A stretch of 64,000 bases of DNA from Eublepharis macularius (Eukaryota; Chordata; Lepidosauria; Squamata; Eublepharidae), in NCBI RefSeq assembly GCF_028583425.1, contig NC_072793.1, positions 99,433,689 to 99,497,688 of the forward strand, written 5' to 3'. A program made the position numbers and the translations under genes. The notes under the pieces are model-generated. The model saw only the letters and a program-made list of their open reading frames with translations, was not told the DNA's origin and searched no databases. Below are positions 21,301-34,871 of this stretch, in pieces (positions within the stretch are counted from its first letter, which is position 1; each line of letters opens with the position of its first letter).

Positions 21301-24300
21301 GAACCGTGCTAAAACTGAATACAGGTAAGGCAAATGGGGGAGTCCTGGTTGACACTTGCAGAAGGATGAAGTCGCAAAATCTTGAGGTGGAATGAACTTC
21401 ACGCAGCACATAAAACTCAATGCAAAGACCAAAAAGGACAACAAAGGGAAAAGGTCCTAGCCTTTTCTCTTTGTGTGCTCTGTTAGTCTTTTGTCTACAG
21501 GGAGTTTTTGACAGGTGATCCCTTACCTGCAGCCTGAAGAGGTGCAATCCTTCCTCCCCTTCTTCTCTGGCCCATCCACCTCTTTTATGCCTTCTACTGT
21601 GAGCTGCTCTTTACTAAGTAGCTCCCCAAAATCTCAGTCAGCGATTTCTCCAGCGTTGCTAACTTGAGATGGTGAGGCTTCCATATGGGACCTTCTGTGT
21701 ACAGCATGTATGCTGTACCACTGAGCTGTGGATTTCTCAAGAGAGGGATGAGGATCACACCTGTTAATTCCTCCCTCTCCCTTATCAGAGGTTCAGTAGC
21801 AGGACTGAGTCCAGTGTCATCTTAAAGACTAATAAGATTTTAGGTTTTGAGAGTCAGAGCTAGCTACCTTTTAAAGGTCCCTTTTTGCAATCAGAGCTAG
21901 CTACCTATCTGAAGAAGATTGACAATTCTATAGACAGGCCTGTGTGTGTACAAATTCTGTGCAGAATCCCTTTTTGTATAACGGCTTTTTACAGCATCTG
22001 TAATTGCACAAAAAAGAGACTGCATTTTGTGTGTGCTTAGGCTTCTTCATAATTTATGGCAAACACATACAGGTGCAGATAGGTTAGTAGTTTCTTTCCT
22101 CCCTTCTCCGTGCATTAACTGTACCCCAGTGTAACCTGGGTTTGATGAATATTAAACACTACTAGTAGTTACAGAAGTATAAAGTGCTTCATGAACTAGG
22201 CCCGCATACTTGAAGGACCATCTCTCCCAATGTGAACCCATGCAGCAATTGTGCTCCTTACAACAGAGTTTAAAATTGAAATTTCTCAAAAAATAAAATG
22301 AAGTCGCCTGACAGCTATATTCTAATTAACTTTACTTATCCATTCCCAGCTCAAAACTTTTTTTCAGTATAAAGAACAGTCTGGAATGTTCAGCTCTGAA
22401 GTATCCCAAGCCCCCACAATGATGTTCCACATAGGACTAGAAGGTTCACTGTCAGAAAGCCAATACTCTATGAAAAACACAGGGGCAGACTAGAATACCT
22501 TGTCCTGACGTTTCCTAACCAAATGGGCCTTCATATCGTAGGGCTAGCTGGGCATAGTGGTACTCTTTCTTCAACTTTCTAGGCAGTAAATGGTATATTT
22601 AACTCTCTTTTGTCAAAGTGCTAATGCTGACAGGGGTTTCATAAAAGCTGGTGGGACTTGAACCAATAAGTGCCTTTAAGAATCAAGGTGGAATCCATGC
22701 TTTCTACAAAGTTGAATAAGACTGAAATTTCAGGCTCAGTTTGAAAAACAAATAATTGTGGAGTGACTGTTTGACAAGCAACCATGTGAGCTTGTTCAGC
22801 ATGGCAAGCTCCTGTATCTCTCTGGAACAATTGTGGCATGCCGATTCTCAGTCATGGTTCACACCTTCCTAGCTGAGAGGGAACTGGACCTATAGCTGAG
22901 AAATCTTTGATTAATTTCCTGGAATCTCCAGCTGAAAGGATCTCAGTAGAAGAGCTGGGATTGCTTGAGACCTTGGACAGTCCCAGCCAGTTGTAGTAGA
23001 CAGTGCCAGGTTATATGGGCCAATAATTTGACAGAGTAAGATAACTCGGTGCATGCATACAGCAGGTACCTTTTATCAACAAAGAAAAGCTGTAGTTAAA
23101 GCACATGGTTTGCATCTGTAAAGTTCAGATGTTCATATGGTTTGACGTGAGGTTCTGGTGATTTTCACTGAGTGAAAGGTGCAGTAGAGTGGTGAAAATC
23201 ACAACACTTGCATAAGGTGCCTCTGCTGTTTTGCATTTCAGGGGTTCCTAACTGCAGTATGTGTTTGGGAATTAACCTGAGCATTTTGAGAAATCTGGGT
23301 ATTCATAATGAGAATCTTTCCATTTCTGAAATAAGAGTTTTGGAGTTTCAATCTGAAAATATCTTCAAACTTAACTGTGTAGCCTAAATTTGTTATATAT
23401 TCAGGTAAATGCTGTAGCTAACTTCTGAGAACAAAAGGACTGTATCAGATCAATCTCATGGAGTCAAATTTTAGAATCAAAACTCCTTCCCCCACAGCAT
23501 ACCGGAATGTTAATGGCATATCGGCTGATGGAATGTTACACACTGTACTTATGTGTGCAGCTGAATCTCCCCGTCGAAATTCCATCATGCACTGTGTTGA
23601 ATTCCTGCATAAAAATACAAATCTTGCTTATGAACAGGAGGAAAAGACTGTCAACATCCAAGAGAGTATACCATTACATTGTTCTGTAGGTTGTTGTTAT
23701 TGCCTTTACTTGTGAAACAAGACTCATATCCATATAGCAATTTTTCATTGAGCAATGTATTAAGTAAATAACCTCCTAAGAACAACCAATGCTTCATCTG
23801 ACCCAGCATGCATTTTCACACAGTGAAAAAGCCCTTTCAGATGCCCTGAAAGCCTATGAGCAGGCCGAAGCCTGCCCCGGTGGTTGCACTTACTCAGTGC
23901 TGGTACTTAGAGGGATAGTGCCTCTGAACATGAAGGCTGTATTTTTTCATAATGTACTGTAATGTGTTTTCTTAAAATGAGAGAAATAGCACTGCCTGAA
24001 CATGTATTCATTCATCATGTTACTCAACAGGATTGAAAGTCTGTATTTAGAAAACTTTCTTTGTGTGTCGTGTGTCGTGTGTGTATTTTAATAGTCTGTT
24101 CACTCACATTCATACCCCAAAACAGTGAAAGAATAAAAGCCAATTAACCAGATCACATTTGAATACATTTGAAAACATTTGTATGAAGGCTTGTTGGTTC
24201 TGCAACCCCATTTAACCTTTGGGAAATACACAATTTCAAAGTAGGGATTTTTGACATAGATTAATTACTCATAAATGCTATAATCACTGTTGCTCTACTA

Positions 24301-24685
24301 TGCCTAAAAGAGACAGGGGAAAGCACCTTTCCTTGTCCTCACAGACTTTCTAAAGTTGTTTTCTAGTGCCCTCTAGTAGTCAAAATCTGAAAAAGGGACT
24401 TGCAAGTCTGCTCATGCTCATTTTAGACAGAACATAATTCATGCAACATTTGTAGCTCAGTAGTTCTAAGGAAAGCTTTAGATAGGGCCGCATTAAGACA
24501 TGCAAAAACCCTAAACTATGTCAAGTTCAAGAGGCTACACAGCATCACCAAAAAAGGTGTTTTATTCTAATAGGGTTTTTATTATTATTATTTAGAGTCC
24601 CCTCAAAATCTGAGTCATTAAGTTGTAGCTTGCTTAGTGTGTACATAAATCCAGCTCTGGCTGCAGATATTTTTTAAGGGACTTA
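21301..24685. other. No gene recognised (3.4 kb right of CISH promoter)
   Basis: Mostly unique-looking AT-rich DNA. An open frame at 23458-23715 has no domain I recognise. GTGTGTCGTGTGTCGTGTG (about 24063-24082) is a short tandem repeat. The segment 24485-24595 starts GGGCCGCATTAAGACATGC and resembles an hAT-like end, but I cannot find its partner. Confidence 0.4.
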
Positions 24686-24777
24686 CAATGGAATCCTGTG
24701 CAGAGATACTTCAGTCTAAAAGCCTATTGATTTCAATGGGCTTAGACTGGAGTAACTCTGTATTCGATCGCACTGAC
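24686..24777. repeat. Family D palindromic short element, best preserved
   Basis: Arms CTTCAGTCTAAAAGCCTATTG and CAATGGGCTTAGACTGGAG pair around ATTTCAATGG; the outer ends are TGTGCAGAGATA / TAACTCTGTATTCG. Confidence 0.75.
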
Positions 24778-26664
24778 ATTTTGATAATATATTACCATAA
24801 TGTTTCTGTGTGCGCACATGCACGCGCGCACACGCAAACACGTTAGGTAGATTCAGTAATTGACTATTCAGTAGCCCACTATAGTTGAAAAATACATATA
24901 GATTAGATACACTCCATTTTCCTTGTTGGTGGTGATAGAACGCATGCTTCTGAATTCATCAAACCGAAAGGAAGGCTGTTTTCTTGTGTTTTAAAAACTC
25001 AACAGTTTAGGCCTGGAAAATATTTTTCAGGATTTACACAAATTACACTGTATATGTGGCTAACAGCAAAATTTCAATGATGATATCAAGCATCCAGGTA
25101 ACTGAAAAATCTTACTTCCATCACTAATATTTGGTGATCAAGCCAATATGCATACACAGCCATGAATGAACAACGTGTTGATCCAACAGATGTATCAGTT
25201 GGAGAAAATCCTATTACAAAAATTCTGAGAAGGCTCAGAACAACATGAGTGGAAAGTTCAAAAAAGAAAAGCTAAAAATAACTCCCGAACATTCCATTCA
25301 GTATTCCAGCACAGTATTATGCTACCATCTGCTGGTAAAAGTGTCTCTGTGTAAATAAACATGATACATGGTTCAGGAAACTAAATGTAAGACCTGTTGT
25401 GAACTGGGCACATTTGGCTGGTATACATTTATGATATATGTAGGTAGGTATATGTATTTGCCAATAAAAATATTGATTGGTATTTGCCAATAAACATCCA
25501 TATTTATAATGCTCATCAGTGCAATCTTAACCATGGTTACTTCAAAGTAAATCTCATTTCAGATAAGCATCCACAGGACTGCAACTTCAGTGCACAATTC
25601 TGCTCATGCAAAACTCAATTAGCAAAGCTCCAAATCGATAGCAAAGCTCCTATTGAAATATTTCAACGTATTTTCAATATTTCAACCATGCATTGAGAAC
25701 TTGACTTTGAAACAGACAAAAGTAGGATGATTGGTTTCGTGACTATATGATAATAGAAAGCGGGGAGACTTCAGTGTTCCACAGAAGACTGTGAACAGAC
25801 TACCAAGGACTTGAAGGCAGTACAATATAACCATTGTTACCTGCAGAGAGACATACAACGAAGAGGACCCATGTACTTTTTAAAAGCAGTAATTTCTTTC
25901 TCATAGCACCCCTGTTGTGAATTCAAACATACTTATTCTTCACTAGCTGAACCTCAAGCAGGGGTGGGGGGAGCTCTAAATTAGAAGCAGTCAGCTGTGC
26001 ACAGCATTGATTGGCTGCTTCCTGTGATAACATTAAGTAGCTATCCCCCTCCCCAACAGCACTTTAAAAGTTTTCATTTATTTCACTTAATAAGCAACAT
26101 ATGGGCAGAGACGTTCATATGAAGTTTTTTTTTTTAAGCTTACCAAAAAAAACGGGCTGCTGAGCTTAATTTGTGGTTCATGTTCACACTTTGAGCTCAC
26201 TTCTGGGTCTGTGGAGCTCCTGGAAGAAAGGCTGGGTCATCGTGGATATATTAATTGCATTAGCTAGTACTCCTATATATAGACTGAACATGGTATTTTC
26301 AATATTTGCACAAATTGTGGCTCCTATATGAAGCCCACACTTGGCACTATCAGTTCATATAGCTGGCACCTCCATGCAAATCAAGCAGGGTAATTATTCT
26401 GCCAACAGTCCATCTCCCCATCGCCATAGACACATATAATCCAAGGGGCAACCAGCTCAAAGACAGCTCTATCAAACATCTTCTATTATAGGCTTAAATT
26501 AATTGGTGCCTGAATTGTCCATTATATGAAAAAGCCTATGTTGGCTAGAACTCTTTTAGTTTCTCTTCTGTACTCTGTCTGCATAAACAATATCAAATGT
26601 TCTGCCTCTCAAGGCAATAACATTTCCCCCTACCGTTTCTAGCTACCTAAAAGAAGATATGTTT
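24778..26664. other. No gene recognised
   Basis: Includes a (GC/AC)-alternating stretch at about 24809-24842 and a weak family D-like segment at 25513-25600. Nothing coding can be supported. Confidence 0.4.
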
Positions 26665-27550
26665 CTCCCCATTTATTTATAAATGTATTGTCCACCTTTC
26701 TCATTGAGATTATACAGTGCAAGTGAAAATATAATCAACAGTGAGGACATTCACTGAGCAAGTACAATAAGGAACAACAGTCAAGACATTCAATGAAAGA
26801 GATAAACTAGGGAATGGTAGCATAAAGCTGAACCCAGAGATGAAAAAAGTGTAACTAATTTACATGGTATGTTAAGCAGCATGGAAACTCCCTAGTAGGC
26901 ACATGTCCACATCAGCAGACAGTACCCAATAGAGTAACGTATAGTCCCTGTCAATGCATCTCTCTGAGCTATTTTTTATAACACAGTCCTATAATCTGAG
27001 TAGAAAGCCTTCCTGAATAATTCAGTTTTGCATAGTTTGCAGAAAGCCAGGAGAGTGGGAGCTTTCCTGATCTCCTCGGGCAGGCCATTCTATAAAATGG
27101 GGGCTATCACAGAGAAAGCACGTGTGGAGACAACTGTTGATTTTACCCAACTGCAGAGCAGTATCTGCAAAAAGCCCTATTCAGATGAGCAAAGCTACTG
27201 TGATGGAACACAGAGGGAGAGGTGGTCTTATAGATATGAGGGGCCAAGGCAATGAAGGATTTTGAATGTGATAGTCATGATGACTTTGAGTTGAGCACAG
27301 TAAGTGATTCTCGAAAGCTTATGCTAAAATAAAATTGGTTAGTCTTAAAGGTGCTACTGGACTCTTTTTGATTTTGCTACCACAGACTAACACGGCTAAC
27401 TTCTCTGCAGTAAGTGATGAGAAGCCAGTGGAGTGACTACAGAATAGGAATGATATGCATGCTCCATCTAACTCCTGAGAGTAAACGAGCTGCAGCGTTC
27501 TGCACCAGCTAGAGTCTCTGAGTCAACTTGGAGTGGAGGCCTATGTGAGT
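26665..27550 (-). mobile_element. LINE (CR1/L2-type) 3' fragment, minus strand
   Basis: Shares order and sequence with the 3' portion of the LINE at 36308-42290: GCAGAAAGCCAGGAGAGTGG, CAGGCCATTC, CAGATGAGCAAAGCTACTGTG. It covers the end of the reverse transcriptase ORF and the 3' UTR. Interrupted by a Penelope fragment at 27309-27407. Confidence 0.75.
27309..27407 (+). mobile_element. Penelope-like 3' end insertion with target duplication
   Basis: TCTCGAAAGCTTATGCTAAA through GTGCTACTGGACTCTTTTTG is the 3' end of the Penelope-like element at 42852. The insertion is flanked by an exact 11-bp duplication CAGTAAGTGAT (27298-27308, 27408-27418) and splits an older LINE. Confidence 0.88.
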
Positions 27551-27851
27551 TATGCCCTTCAGACTGCTTTCCCCAACCATAAAAGCAAAGCGGTTCCCAT
27601 CTCAGCTATGTAGATGTTGTAGAAAGACATACAGAAGGGTTGAATGGGGTATCTGGCATTCTCTCACACACTCTTGGGTCCAGAGGCACTGCAGCAAAAC
27701 TTTAAAAGGTATCCTGGAATCCTGGCTCCTGCTTCCTGTTCGCGTTGTATGAATGCATTGTACGAATTATATCACTTACTGAAGCCAAGCACAGTCAGTG
27801 CGTGAGGACAAGAGAGAGGAACTTTATGACCAGTAGTTGTTGGGTGAACTA

Positions 27852-28355
27852 GGATTGCCAGCTTCAGGTTGGGAAATTTATAGTAGATATATAGGGGGGG
27901 CAGAGTTTATGATGGCAGGGTTTGGGGAGGGGAGGGACTTCAGCAGGATATAATCCCATAGCGTCCACCCTCCAAAGCAGTCATTTTCTCCAGGGGGCTG
28001 GATTAGGGTTGCCAGGTCCTCTTATCCTCCTGGCATGCATGAGGAGCCCATTAGAGCAATTTTGCCCCCATACAGGCCAATTATTTAACAACTGGCTCAG
28101 TGCGAAGCGTGGAAGCCCTCCTGAGGTCCGCACAAAGACGTCACTCCTAGGAGTGACATCATCACGCCTTGCCAGGAGCGTGCCTTGGGAGCCTGTACCC
28201 CTGCCTTTCCCCCCTCCTGACCAGGTGAGTGTATAGGTGGGAGTGGGAGATCCCCAGTCCCATGAGGGGACCAGCAACCATAGGATGGATATCCACAGTC
28301 TGTAGAGCAGCTGTAATTCCAGATTTCCAGGCCCCACCTGGAGTTTGGAAGCCCT
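27852..28355 (-). repeat. Family A element interrupted by a family B element
   Basis: The reverse-oriented family A sequence occupies 27852-28010 and resumes at about 28275-28355 (CTCCAGATTTCC-like, ending TTGGAAGCCCTA). Family B (GGGTTGCCAGGTCCTCTTATC...GGGACCAGCAACCATAGG) sits between, from about 28016 to 28275. Confidence 0.65.
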
Positions 28356-28799
28356 AGAGTGAACTGTGAACAGTATGCATCCAGTTCCTCAGAGCTAACT
28401 TAAAATAAAAATGGCAAAGCTATAATCCCATAATATAAAAATACACAAGGGAGACTACAAGGAATCATGAAGCTGGGAATATCCCCTGCCCCCTTAATTC
28501 ACTCTCCCTTCTTACTCACCTTCACCTCTCCCCTTTTTAGTCATTGTTGCCTTCTCCTCACCCCCTCATTATCGACTCCCCTTCCCCTCTGCATCTCCAT
28601 TACTGTTGCCATTGTGTCTTCTTTGTCCTGGCTGCTGCCTACCAAGCCCAATACCAAGGCAGGTGCCCCGGCATGTTCTGAATTTGGTACAGCAAAGCAC
28701 AATGGCAGCTAAATCCTACCCAGAGATTTTTCAGTATCTGCACATGTGCAGACATCACAACTAAGTTTGGGGGGAGGTGTCAAAGGCCAGGCTTTGTGA

Positions 28800-30172
28800 C
28801 TGAGGCTGCTTTAATAACTCTGGTTGATGACATCCAGCTTCAGCCAGATAAGGGCAATTGTGCTGATTCTATTAGATCTGTCAGCAGCATTTGACACAGT
28901 TGACCATTTGGTCCTGGTTGACCACCTAGCCTCACTGGGGGTAAGACCTACCACCTTACAGTGGTTTGCCTTTTTACTCCAAGGACGCTCAATGAAGGGT
29001 GGTCATTGGGGATAAGGGTTCATCCCAACAAGAATTACACTGTGGTGTACTGCAGGAACAAATATACGCCCTCTAGTGGATGTTGTTAAGGTGGTTTAGG
29101 GTTTGATGACGCCAGTATGCTGTTGACACCCAATTGTACCTTCTGCCTGATAAACAATCAGAAGGAGATATCTCTTCCTTGGCCCAGTGCCTGGATGCCA
29201 TAGTGGAGTGGCTGAGGGGTAGTTGGCTGAAGTTAAATGCTTTGAAAACTGAGGTCCTGTGTCTGGGAAGGACTTTGGTTGTGGGGAATTTGTTACTCCC
29301 ATTACTTGATGGAGCCCAGCTTTCTGTTGTAGACTCCATGAAGAGTTTGAGGGTTTGGCTTGTTTCTACACTTTCCCATGGACAAACAGGTGCCCATGGT
29401 GGCTAGAACAGCATTTTTCCATCTTCGCCAGGCCTGACAACTTTCCCCATATCTATCTCAATTCAACCATGCCACATTGATCCATGTGACAGTCACCTCT
29501 TGTTTAAACTACTGCAAACTCACTCTACATAGGGATACTGTTCAAGACACTCTGGAGACTTCAGGTGGTGCAGAATGCGGCTGCTAGGTTGCTGACAAAG
29601 TCACCATGGTCAGCTCGTATAACATCAGTTTTGAAGCAGCTGCACTGGTTACCAATTAGCCTCCAGATCCAATTCATGGACCCTCATACCTTCAGATCCA
29701 CCTCTCCCATTATGAACTCACCCCCCACCTGCTTCGTTCATCTTCACAGGACTTGCTGGTGATTCTTGGCCCCAGGGTGGCATGACTTTCTTCCACCAGG
29801 AAGAAGGCCTTTACGACTGTGGCGCCCTCCCTTTAGAATGCACTGTTGGAAGGCACTTGTGCTCAGCAGGATCTGTTGGGGTTTCAGAAATTCTTTAAGG
29901 CAGAACTATCCTGGCGTGCCTTTGCTATCCAATTTTCTTTTGTGAGATAGAGCAAATTGCTGTGCTATTTTATGTTATTCACAGGGTTTTATAGGCTGGG
30001 GTTGGGACTACAGTGTTTTTTTAATTATTTGTAATAAATTTGTAATAAAATATTTATTGTGATTTTATTGGATATTATATTTTTGTACTGTTTTTAACCA
30101 ATGTAATTGTTGTGAACCACTTCGTAATCTTAACTGAAGAGAAGCAGTATAATAAATAAATAAATAAACCCA
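28800..30172 (+). pseudogene. LINE (CR1/L2-type) reverse transcriptase fragment and 3' tail
   Basis: Plus-strand coding remnants in shifting frames. 28824-29015 holds the RT motif [13 protein letters not shown]; 29134-29406 the following RT region; 29565-29762 the VQNAAARLLTKS ... LKQLHWLPI motif near the ORF2 C-terminus. It ends in an (AATA)n tail at about 30152-30170. Frameshifts and stops show it is dead; the endonuclease and ORF1 are missing. Confidence 0.85.
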
Positions 30173-30510
30173 AGAATGCAATAAAATAAGATTACAAAAT
30201 TGGAGAACCATGCAATACACATAGTATAATACGTAAAATAAACAAAGGAATAAAGCTGAATTACAAAACTGGAAAACAATGAAAAAATATAATGCACACA
30301 ATAAACAATGCCACAGAAACTGGCTAATATTTTCATTCAGTTAAAATTACACTCTTATACATTTTATAAAACTGCTATCCTAGAGAACTGTTTTACACAT
30401 CCTGTAGAGTTAAAGAAGTGTGTGGGAGCCTTCCTGATCTTATCAGGTAGGCCATTCCACCTGGTCAGAGCCACAACAGAAAAAGATCTGAGGTGGGAAG
30501 CTGTCTAAAA
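30173..30510 (-). mobile_element. LINE 3' fragment, minus strand
   Basis: GTGGGAGCCTTCCTGATCTTA, AGGCCATTCCACCTGG and CACAACAGAAAAAGATCTGAG match the 3' region of the LINE at 40093 in the same orientation. Truncated at about 30510. Confidence 0.65.
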
Positions 30511-30935
30511 CACAATTTGTGTTTTTTTTCTAAAAGATACTTTTTATAATACCAAAAAGAAAAAGTGACATGAAAAGAGGTCCAAGAGACAAAGGGGAAA
30601 GTAACAAAATCTAGTAAGTATTATAAACTAACAAATATACTAAGTTACAAAGGAGACCGTGGTAAAAGAGGAAAAAATGAAGAATATGTATTCATGTCAT
30701 TGTTTGATCTGGAAACATCTACTATAGCACAAGAATCCAAATTAGATCAGATGCCACAATAAACACACACTTACAGATGAGCCTGCTTACTTTGGGGGAT
30801 AACTCTAGACCAAGCAGTAACAACCCAAAAAGCTAACCTGCAATATCTCTGGATTTCCTTCAAACAAAAGATTTGAAAGCATCTCATACACCTTGGGAAA
30901 AATTACTAAGCAGCCAAATTCAAATGCCTGTACTT
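30511..30935. other. No gene recognised
   Basis: AT-rich sequence; nothing seen. Confidence 0.4.
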
Positions 30936-31152
30936 GGGTTGCCAACTTCCAGATAGTGGCTGAAGAAGATCTGGAATTACTACTGCTTTCCAGACCACAG
31001 AGTTCAGTCCTCTTGGAGAAAATGGCTGCTTTGGAGGGTGGAATCTATGGTGTTATACCCTGCTGAGGTCCTGCCCCTCCCTAACCCCCAGCCTTTCCAG
31101 GCTCCACCCTCAAAATCTCCAGTAATTTTCCAACCTGGTGCTGGTTACCCTA
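30936..31152 (+). repeat. Family A short inverted-repeat element
   Basis: GGGTTGCCAACTTCCAGATAG at the left, GGTGCTGGTTACCCTAG at the right, interior GGAGAAAATGGCTGCTTTGG. Confidence 0.78.
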
Positions 31153-31774
31153 GCCTACACACATTTTTTTCATGTAAAACATATTTTAGAAGAGACACTA
31201 CACGAAGAGAGAGAGACTGCATACATATGACTTGACCTGTCTACTTGCTTCACTTTATTTAGTTATCTCTTCAGCCTCTTCTGAGATTTGAAATTGTAGT
31301 CTGGATTGGATTAGACAGAGTCTTTTCTGTGGGCTCCACCCCAAACTGGGCTGCTATACTATTACCGAAGCCTCTAAAAATCTACCTGTCTGCTCTTGTT
31401 TGCACACAGAGGTGTCTTGATAGCTGGGTGATAACCTGAACATTCCTTCTAATCTCGATTGGCACCCAAGAGCACACATACTATTGCAAATGCAAAGGAC
31501 GGGCATGGGGGACAGAAATGGGGGGACAGAATGAGAACATTAATCATATACTGTGTTTGAGGTTCTGCTGCTCAGCATATCATAAGACACATGAAATGGA
31601 ATAACATTTTAACTCATGGGGGAGGGGGACCCCATTGGGCTGGCCTTGTCTTCAATACTACATGTTGCAGAACAGGCAACACAATAGCAGGGCTGGCATT
31701 ATACGCTGGAGGACCTGTACTTTTTGAAGGTCTTTGATTAGTGTGGTTGCTCCAGTAGGATATTTGCCAGGAAT
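31153..31774. other. No gene recognised
   Basis: No coding or repeat identity can be supported. Confidence 0.4.
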
Positions 31775-32405
31775 ACATTATTTATTTTATTTAAAACATT
31801 TGTTAGCTACCTTTCTACCATATGGCATTCAAGGCAGCTTATAGCAGACATAAAAATACATAAAAACCTCAGTGTAAAAATCACTATGTAAAACTTATCA
31901 ATACATTGTAAAATTAATTGAATGCAGTTCTAAATAAAATTGTCTCCAACTTCCTCCTAAAGACTGAGTGTTGCAGGTGCACTTCCATGGGGAAATTGTT
32001 TCACAAGCGTGGGGTTGCCACCAAAAATGACTTCTCTGAGCTTTTTTGGCTGATAGGACAGTTAGAAGGGCTACTCCCTGTGATCTTAACTTCTGGTCAT
32101 AAATGTACAGGAGAATATAGTCCTTCAGATACCCAGTCCCAAGCCACGTAGAGCTTAATACGTGAGAATGAACACTTTGAAATGGGCTCGGGAGCAGATT
32201 GGCAGCCAGTGTAGTTGTTGTAATATTGGGGTCATAGGCTCCTGGTAGTTGGTTCTAACCAGCAGTCTAGCTACAGCATTCTGCACTAGCTGCAACTTCT
32301 GAACCCTGTCCAAGGAGAGCCCTAAGTAGAGTGTACTCCAATAGTCCAGTCCACAATAGCACTCACTGTATTTAAACTGGCCCCAAACACTACCTAGCAA
32401 TCAGT
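31775..32405 (-). pseudogene. LINE (CR1-type) ORF2 C-terminus and 3'UTR, minus strand
   Basis: The minus-strand frame 32400-32155 reads YSTLYLGLSL, QLVQNAVARLL and LQQLHWLPICSRAHFKV, the conserved end of CR1/L2 ORF2. To its left is a typical 3' region (TTGTTAGCTACCTTTCTACC) starting at an ATTT-rich end. A 5'-truncated copy. Confidence 0.8.
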
Positions 32406-34838
32406 CTTTAGGACAAGCTCATTCTCTTTCTTGATACAAAGATTTATGCCAGGTCTCAAACCAAAACAGTATGTTTATCTGTTGCCTGTGGTAAGGAGTG
32501 GCCAACATTTACTTAATGTTATGTCAGGGGATGAACCAGCAACTGCATTTATAATAACTTTCTTGCCTGTGAATTCAGGGCAGGGGGCTGGATAAGACAC
32601 CACTAGGGGAAGTAACAGCATACCTGTTCTAATCAAGCATCTTGACTATGTTCTTCTACATGTGGGTGGGTCTGTGGGTGACAGAACCTTTGTCTGGAAA
32701 TCCCAGGGTGCGTCTCAGCAGCCTTGGGTATCCCACGAAGAGCATTAGATGCAATGTTATTTTTAGTCCGTAATATATTATAGGCAAACAGAAGGAAAAT
32801 TATATTTTGTACATCTAAATACAGAGATTTAGGTGTACTGAAAGACTTGCAATATTGTATTAAGAAAGTACATTTGTTCCCGAGTTTAATTACATTAATT
32901 ACTTTCAACTGGCTGTTACAAGATCACTTTTATACTTTGTGTACATCTCTTGTTTGCTTTACTAGAGGACTAGACTTTGCTTTATCAGGCAATTAATTTT
33001 TATTTGACAACCCGGAAGGCTGATGGAGGCTTTTCGTGAAACATGCTGCTATCATCTTGAGCAATTTAGAAAGTATAAAAATAACTATGGCTGCACTGGA
33101 GAGCTACTCCTTTACTGATAGCTTAGATTTAAAAGAGCTTGTGAACAAACAAACCAATAGCTAAGGCATACTTGTTCTTCCAAGTAGATACTTTCAACCA
33201 CTCTATATGCATATTTTTGCAGAAAGAGAGTATGTAGCTATGCACTGATGCAACAGAAGTTCCGGCATATTCTCTTCAAAAAGCTTTCCAAGGTTGTAGC
33301 AAGTTTCCAATCTTCTAAACAGATGTTATTGTTTGATCCCTGGGGGAAAACAAAATGTACATGCGACAGCTTGTATGATGTAGCCCCATGAGTAGATTGC
33401 TCATCAGATGAAAATACCAATATTGCTCTGAGGAGAAACAGAGAATACAAATCAATACATTCTTGCCTTCACCCTAGTTGATGCTGGCTTATGGTTTCTA
33501 GAGCAGTTGCCTTTCAGCATCCTAAAATGTTGTCTGGTTGGTTCCATTGCTTTACCACTATAAACACAAAAGATTCCTTTCAGCATGTCTTCCACCTTCC
33601 AGGATCCACCAAGAATATGGAGCACCATGCAAGTGTGGAGTCAACAACATAATGTCCAAACCCCGTGCCATAAATACTACCAAAATATTACAGGCCAAGT
33701 ATGAATCACTCACCATAGGAACACTTGTCTTCAGCAACAGCATTTTTTTTTGTTCATGCACCATGCCATCTCATTTCTGTAAGAATGCCAGGCTACTTAT
33801 GGACAGGAAAAGGGTGCAAAGTTATTTGCTGACACCCAGGCAGCCAAGCATGCACAGCAGTTATTACTAGCAAAATTGTTCACAAAACAACAAAGATCAT
33901 AGACATACACATCACCACAGTGTATGCAATACATACCATACAGAAAGCTGGTTTATAATTGTATGGTGGCTAGTAATTCAATCAAATATATTACTAGACA
34001 ATTCAGAGGCGTGCTTCAGTCCCAAATGAGCAACCTTGTTTAAACTCTAATCTTGCTGCCTATTTTCTCCATACCCTCTCGCATGGTCTCTCACATGGTT
34101 TTCCTGCTCCCCCACTACTCTTCACTGCACATCGTTTTATTCTGCCTCTCTATTTTATAAACCAATAACATGGTGGGCAAGTGTTGATTGTACTGTGCAT
34201 AAACTCTAACACAGACCAGGGATTCCACAACAATCATTCCTGTGACATGCCTGCTGTATCTGTGTCGTGCCTGCTGTACTACAAAGCTGAAACTGGATCA
34301 GCAGCATTTGCAATATTTTGTCATTAGGAAAGTGCAGCTCAACATTTAAACCCATTTTCCACAGGGACATGAATGATGAGAAACATGTTACAATGCAATG
34401 TCTAAATTCCAAGCTAATGGAGTTATTAGTGGGTTAACACATTCAAGACAACAATATACATTGTGTATTTATTCCACATTGACTTGTGCACACTTTTTTA
34501 GGGGAGTTGGCTGAGGCATTTATTTGTAAACATACTCTTCTCAACACTGAGATATAGAAATTATACATAATACACGTAGTCACGTAAATATGGCTCATGT
34601 TTGTTTAGTGGTGGGATCCCAACACCTATTTTTAAAAAGGCCACAATAAAACGTACAATGATGCAATATGTTCCTTCAGCACTAATATATACTGAATTCT
34701 GGTATTTGTGTTTATGATACAGTTCTTCTGTTTGTATTTCATCTGATGGGCCTTCAGCGATTTTAAGGGAAAGAGAGGAAAGATGCAAAGTAGCTTTCTA
34801 ATAAGGAATCTGAAGCAAGCCCTCTTCAACTTAGGCTA

Positions 34839-34871
<33 letters not shown>

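Noticed and set aside
23458-23715. 85-codon frame right of CISH as a possible exon of the neighbouring gene
   Set aside because: It does not resemble MAPKAPK3 or another protein I know, and has no convincing splice sites.
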